NCBI GenBank assembly: GCA_946186895.1
Contig: CAMHOW010000025.1
Coordinates: forward strand, 1-34,909
Length of the DNA: 34,909 bases
Direction of reading: 5' to 3'
From: an uncultured Fibrobacter sp.
Lineage (GTDB): Bacteria; Fibrobacterota; Fibrobacteria; Fibrobacterales; Fibrobacteraceae
Shown: piece by piece, positions 33,289 through 34,909 of the stretch
How the letters are laid out: each line of letters opens with the position of its first letter
How positions within the stretch are numbered: the first letter of the stretch is position 1
The notes under the pieces: model-generated
What the model was told of the DNA's origin: nothing
What the model saw: only the letters and a program-made list of their open reading frames with translations
Database searches by the model: none
Position numbers and translations under genes: made by a program

Positions 33289-34909
33289 ATGATTCATTTT
33301 AGGCATAAACCGATAGACAAGAGCGAGCCCAAGTACAAGAGGCTTAGTCGTATCTATTACAACCGCATGTTCCCCAAGCGGCAAGACGCCATGAAGGTGG
33401 CTTTGTCTGTGGCGGCAGGCGTGTTTATCGGTATCTGGCCCACTATCGGTGTGGCTATTCTCTTGACGGTGGCGTTTTGCGCCCTGTTCCGGCTCCCGAA
33501 GGTCCCTGGGATTGTGGCATCTTTCGTGGCGAACCCTTTCACCCAGTTCGGTTTCTTTTACCCGGCGGGCTATGCCATTGGTTGCTGGCTTCTGAACCCC
33601 GACAAGATCAACTTCGACTTCCTTTCGGAGTTTGAGGGGCTTTCGTTTAGGAATGCCATTTCCGTGATTTCGCACCTGTGGCAGGATGCCGCAGGTCACC
33701 TGGCCGCCTTCTTGCTTGGCATTACCATCGTGGCCGCTATCGGTGCTGCCATATTCTTCGTATTGGCCTTTATTATTGTAAATTATCGCAAAAAGAAGTG
33801 GATGGATGGAAAAACCAGCTATATCCACAACCTGATTGCCGAAGACGAGGCTTTAATTAAAGAAGCACACAAAGGAAAACACCCTATGATGCACATTTAT
33901 CCGTTCAAGGCGCTGCGCCCGGTGAACCCGGCCGAAGCTGAAACGATTTCCGCCCTCCCGTACGACGTGATGAACCGCGCCGAAGCAAAGGCCATGGCCG
34001 AGGGGCTCCCGCATTCCTACCTGCGCGTGACCCGTGCGGAACTGGAACTCCCTGATTCCGTGGATGCCTACGACCCGAAGGTTTATGCGCACGCCCGCGA
34101 AAACCTGGACAAGATGATTGCCGACGGCGTGATTGCCTACGACAAGAAGCCCTGCCTCTATGTTTATCGCCAGACCATGAACGGTCGTGAACAGTACGGT
34201 CTGGTCTGCTGCGTGCCTGCCGCTGACTACTTTAACGGCATTATCAAGAAGCACGAATTGACCCGCGCCGACAAGGAAGAAGACAGACTCCGCCATGTGC
34301 TCGCTACTAACGCCAACACCGGTCCGGTGTTCCTGACCTATCGCGATCAGGGCCAGTTCGACGTGTTCGGTGCCGTGACCAAGCGCAAGCCTGTGTATGA
34401 CTTTGTGAGCAAGGGCGATGGTTTTGGTCATACAGTGTGGATTATCGATGATGACGCCGAAATCGAAGCCATCCGCAAGTCTTTCGAAGCCGTTCCGGTG
34501 AGCTACATTGCCGACGGTCACCACCGCAGTGCTGCCGGTGCCCGCGCCGCCAGCTACCGCGCCGAACAAAACCCGAAGAACACCGGTGACGAAGAATACA
34601 ACCGTTACCTGGCCATTCTGTTCCCCAGCACTCAGCTCAAGATTCTGGACTATAACCGCGTTCTGAAGGACCTGAACGGCCGTACCCCGGAACAGCTCAT
34701 GGAAGAGATGAAGAAGGTGTTCGACATTGCCGAACTCGACAAGATGCAGAGCCCGGCCAAGCAGAATCAGGTGAACTTCTACATGGGCGGCAAGTGGTAT
34801 GCCTGCACCTTCAAGGCCGAATACCTCAAGAACCTTGGCCCGGTGGACAGCCTGGATGTGGCTCTCCTCCAGAAGCTCATCCTCAAGCCGCTCTTCGATA
34901 TCGACGACC
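33289..34909 (+). CDS. DUF2062 membrane domain joined in frame to DUF1015 (SerK-like) protein, partial
   Basis: At least 540 codons, open to the right edge; I read every codon from 33289 to 33900 and found no stop. Residues 1-199 are a DUF2062 membrane protein: KRQDAMKVALSVAAGVFIGIWP, quoted here only in part, then NPFTQFGFFYPAGYAIG, and a last hydrophobic segment at about 134-162. From M200/M201 (33886/33889) the chain is a DUF1015 protein: IYPFKALRPVNP, ALPYDVMNRAEA and ADGHHRSAAGAR, the family's key motif. DUF1015 proteins are related to archaeal free-serine kinase SerK. An SD-like AAAGGA (33871-33876) before M200 suggests that DUF1015 may also be made alone. Codons turn more C-ending after the join. 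Confidence 0.8.
   Translation, partial: MIHFRHKPIDKSEPKYKRLSRIYYNRMFPKRQDAMKVALSVAAGVFIGIWPTIGVAILLTVAFCALFRLPKVPGIVASFVANPFTQFGFFYPAGYAIGCWLLNPDKINFDFLSEFEGLSFRNAISVISHLWQDAAGHLAAFLLGITIVAAIGAAIFFVLAFIIVNYRKKKWMDGKTSYIHNLIAEDEALIKEAHKGKHPMMHIYPFKALRPVNPAEAETISALPYDVMNRAEAKAMAEGLPHSYLRVTRAELELPDSVDAYDPKVYAHARENLDKMIADGVIAYDKKPCLYVYRQTMNGREQYGLVCCVPAADYFNGIIKKHELTRADKEEDRLRHVLATNANTGPVFLTYRDQGQFDVFGAVTKRKPVYDFVSKGDGFGHTVWIIDDDAEIEAIRKSFEAVPVSYIADGHHRSAAGARAASYRAEQNPKNTGDEEYNRYLAILFPSTQLKILDYNRVLKDLNGRTPEQLMEEMKKVFDIAELDKMQSPAKQNQVNFYMGGKWYACTFKAEYLKNLGPVDSLDVALLQKLILKPLFDIDD
33871..33891 (+). promoter_or_regulatory. Internal ribosome binding site and start for the DUF1015 part
   Basis: AAAGGA (33871-33876) lies 9 nt before ATG 33886 (12 before ATG 33889). 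Orthologous DUF1015 proteins usually begin near this PFKALRP segment, so independent translation is plausible. Confidence 0.5.

Overview
The window looks like chromosomal DNA of a fibre-degrading Gram-negative bacterium, most likely Fibrobacter or a close relative. The pointers are exported proteins with poly-serine linkers, a GH16 glucanase beside a PL1 pectate lyase, C-terminal domains resembling type IX secretion sorting tails, and outer-membrane genes (lpxC, lpxD, an MCE protein, an Omp85-like barrel). The genus is an inference from style. No 16S or other typing marker is present, although the 5' end of RNase P RNA lies at the left edge.

Layout. 1-70 is the 5' part of rnpB (minus strand), back to back with a small exported protein. 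782-3078 carries an Omp85-like barrel protein and a small membrane protein, convergent with recG and an MCE-domain gene (3075-6124, minus). 6202-10333 holds an exported lectin-like protein, argG and a TPR protein. 10398-14022 is a convergent GH16/PL1 pair. 14053-16836 (minus) is rlmI, tsaE and nspC. 16986-19717 is an operon of an unknown exported protein, a FecCD-type permease, its ATPase and a tiny lipoprotein. 19867-24110 is a two-gene surface-protein operon whose 1142-residue member carries what looks like an anthrax protective-antigen-like calcium-binding and pore module. 24115-25998 (minus) is a CotH-type protein. 26136-31840 is a tight run: gamma-carbonic anhydrase-like, lipid kinase, lpxD, lpxC, hemA, hemC. 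tatD and greB follow on the minus strand, and a DUF2062-DUF1015 open frame runs off the right edge.

How it works together. Lipid A assembly (lpxD, lpxC), outer-membrane biogenesis and lipid transport (Omp85-like, MCE) and early tetrapyrrole synthesis (hemA, hemC) are housekeeping. GH16, PL1, the lectin-like protein, CotH and the 267/1142-residue pair form the exported surface layer, several sharing one sorting-tail pattern.

Notable signals: (1) the protective-antigen-like protein; (2) a stop-less in-frame join of DUF2062 and DUF1015; (3) a palindromic dispersed repeat translated inside hemC and at the end of hemA; (4) about nine first genes whose -10-like box lies only 5-10 nt from the start codon with no Shine-Dalgarno sequence, suggesting leaderless mRNAs. 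All calls come from reading the sequence; no database search was run.
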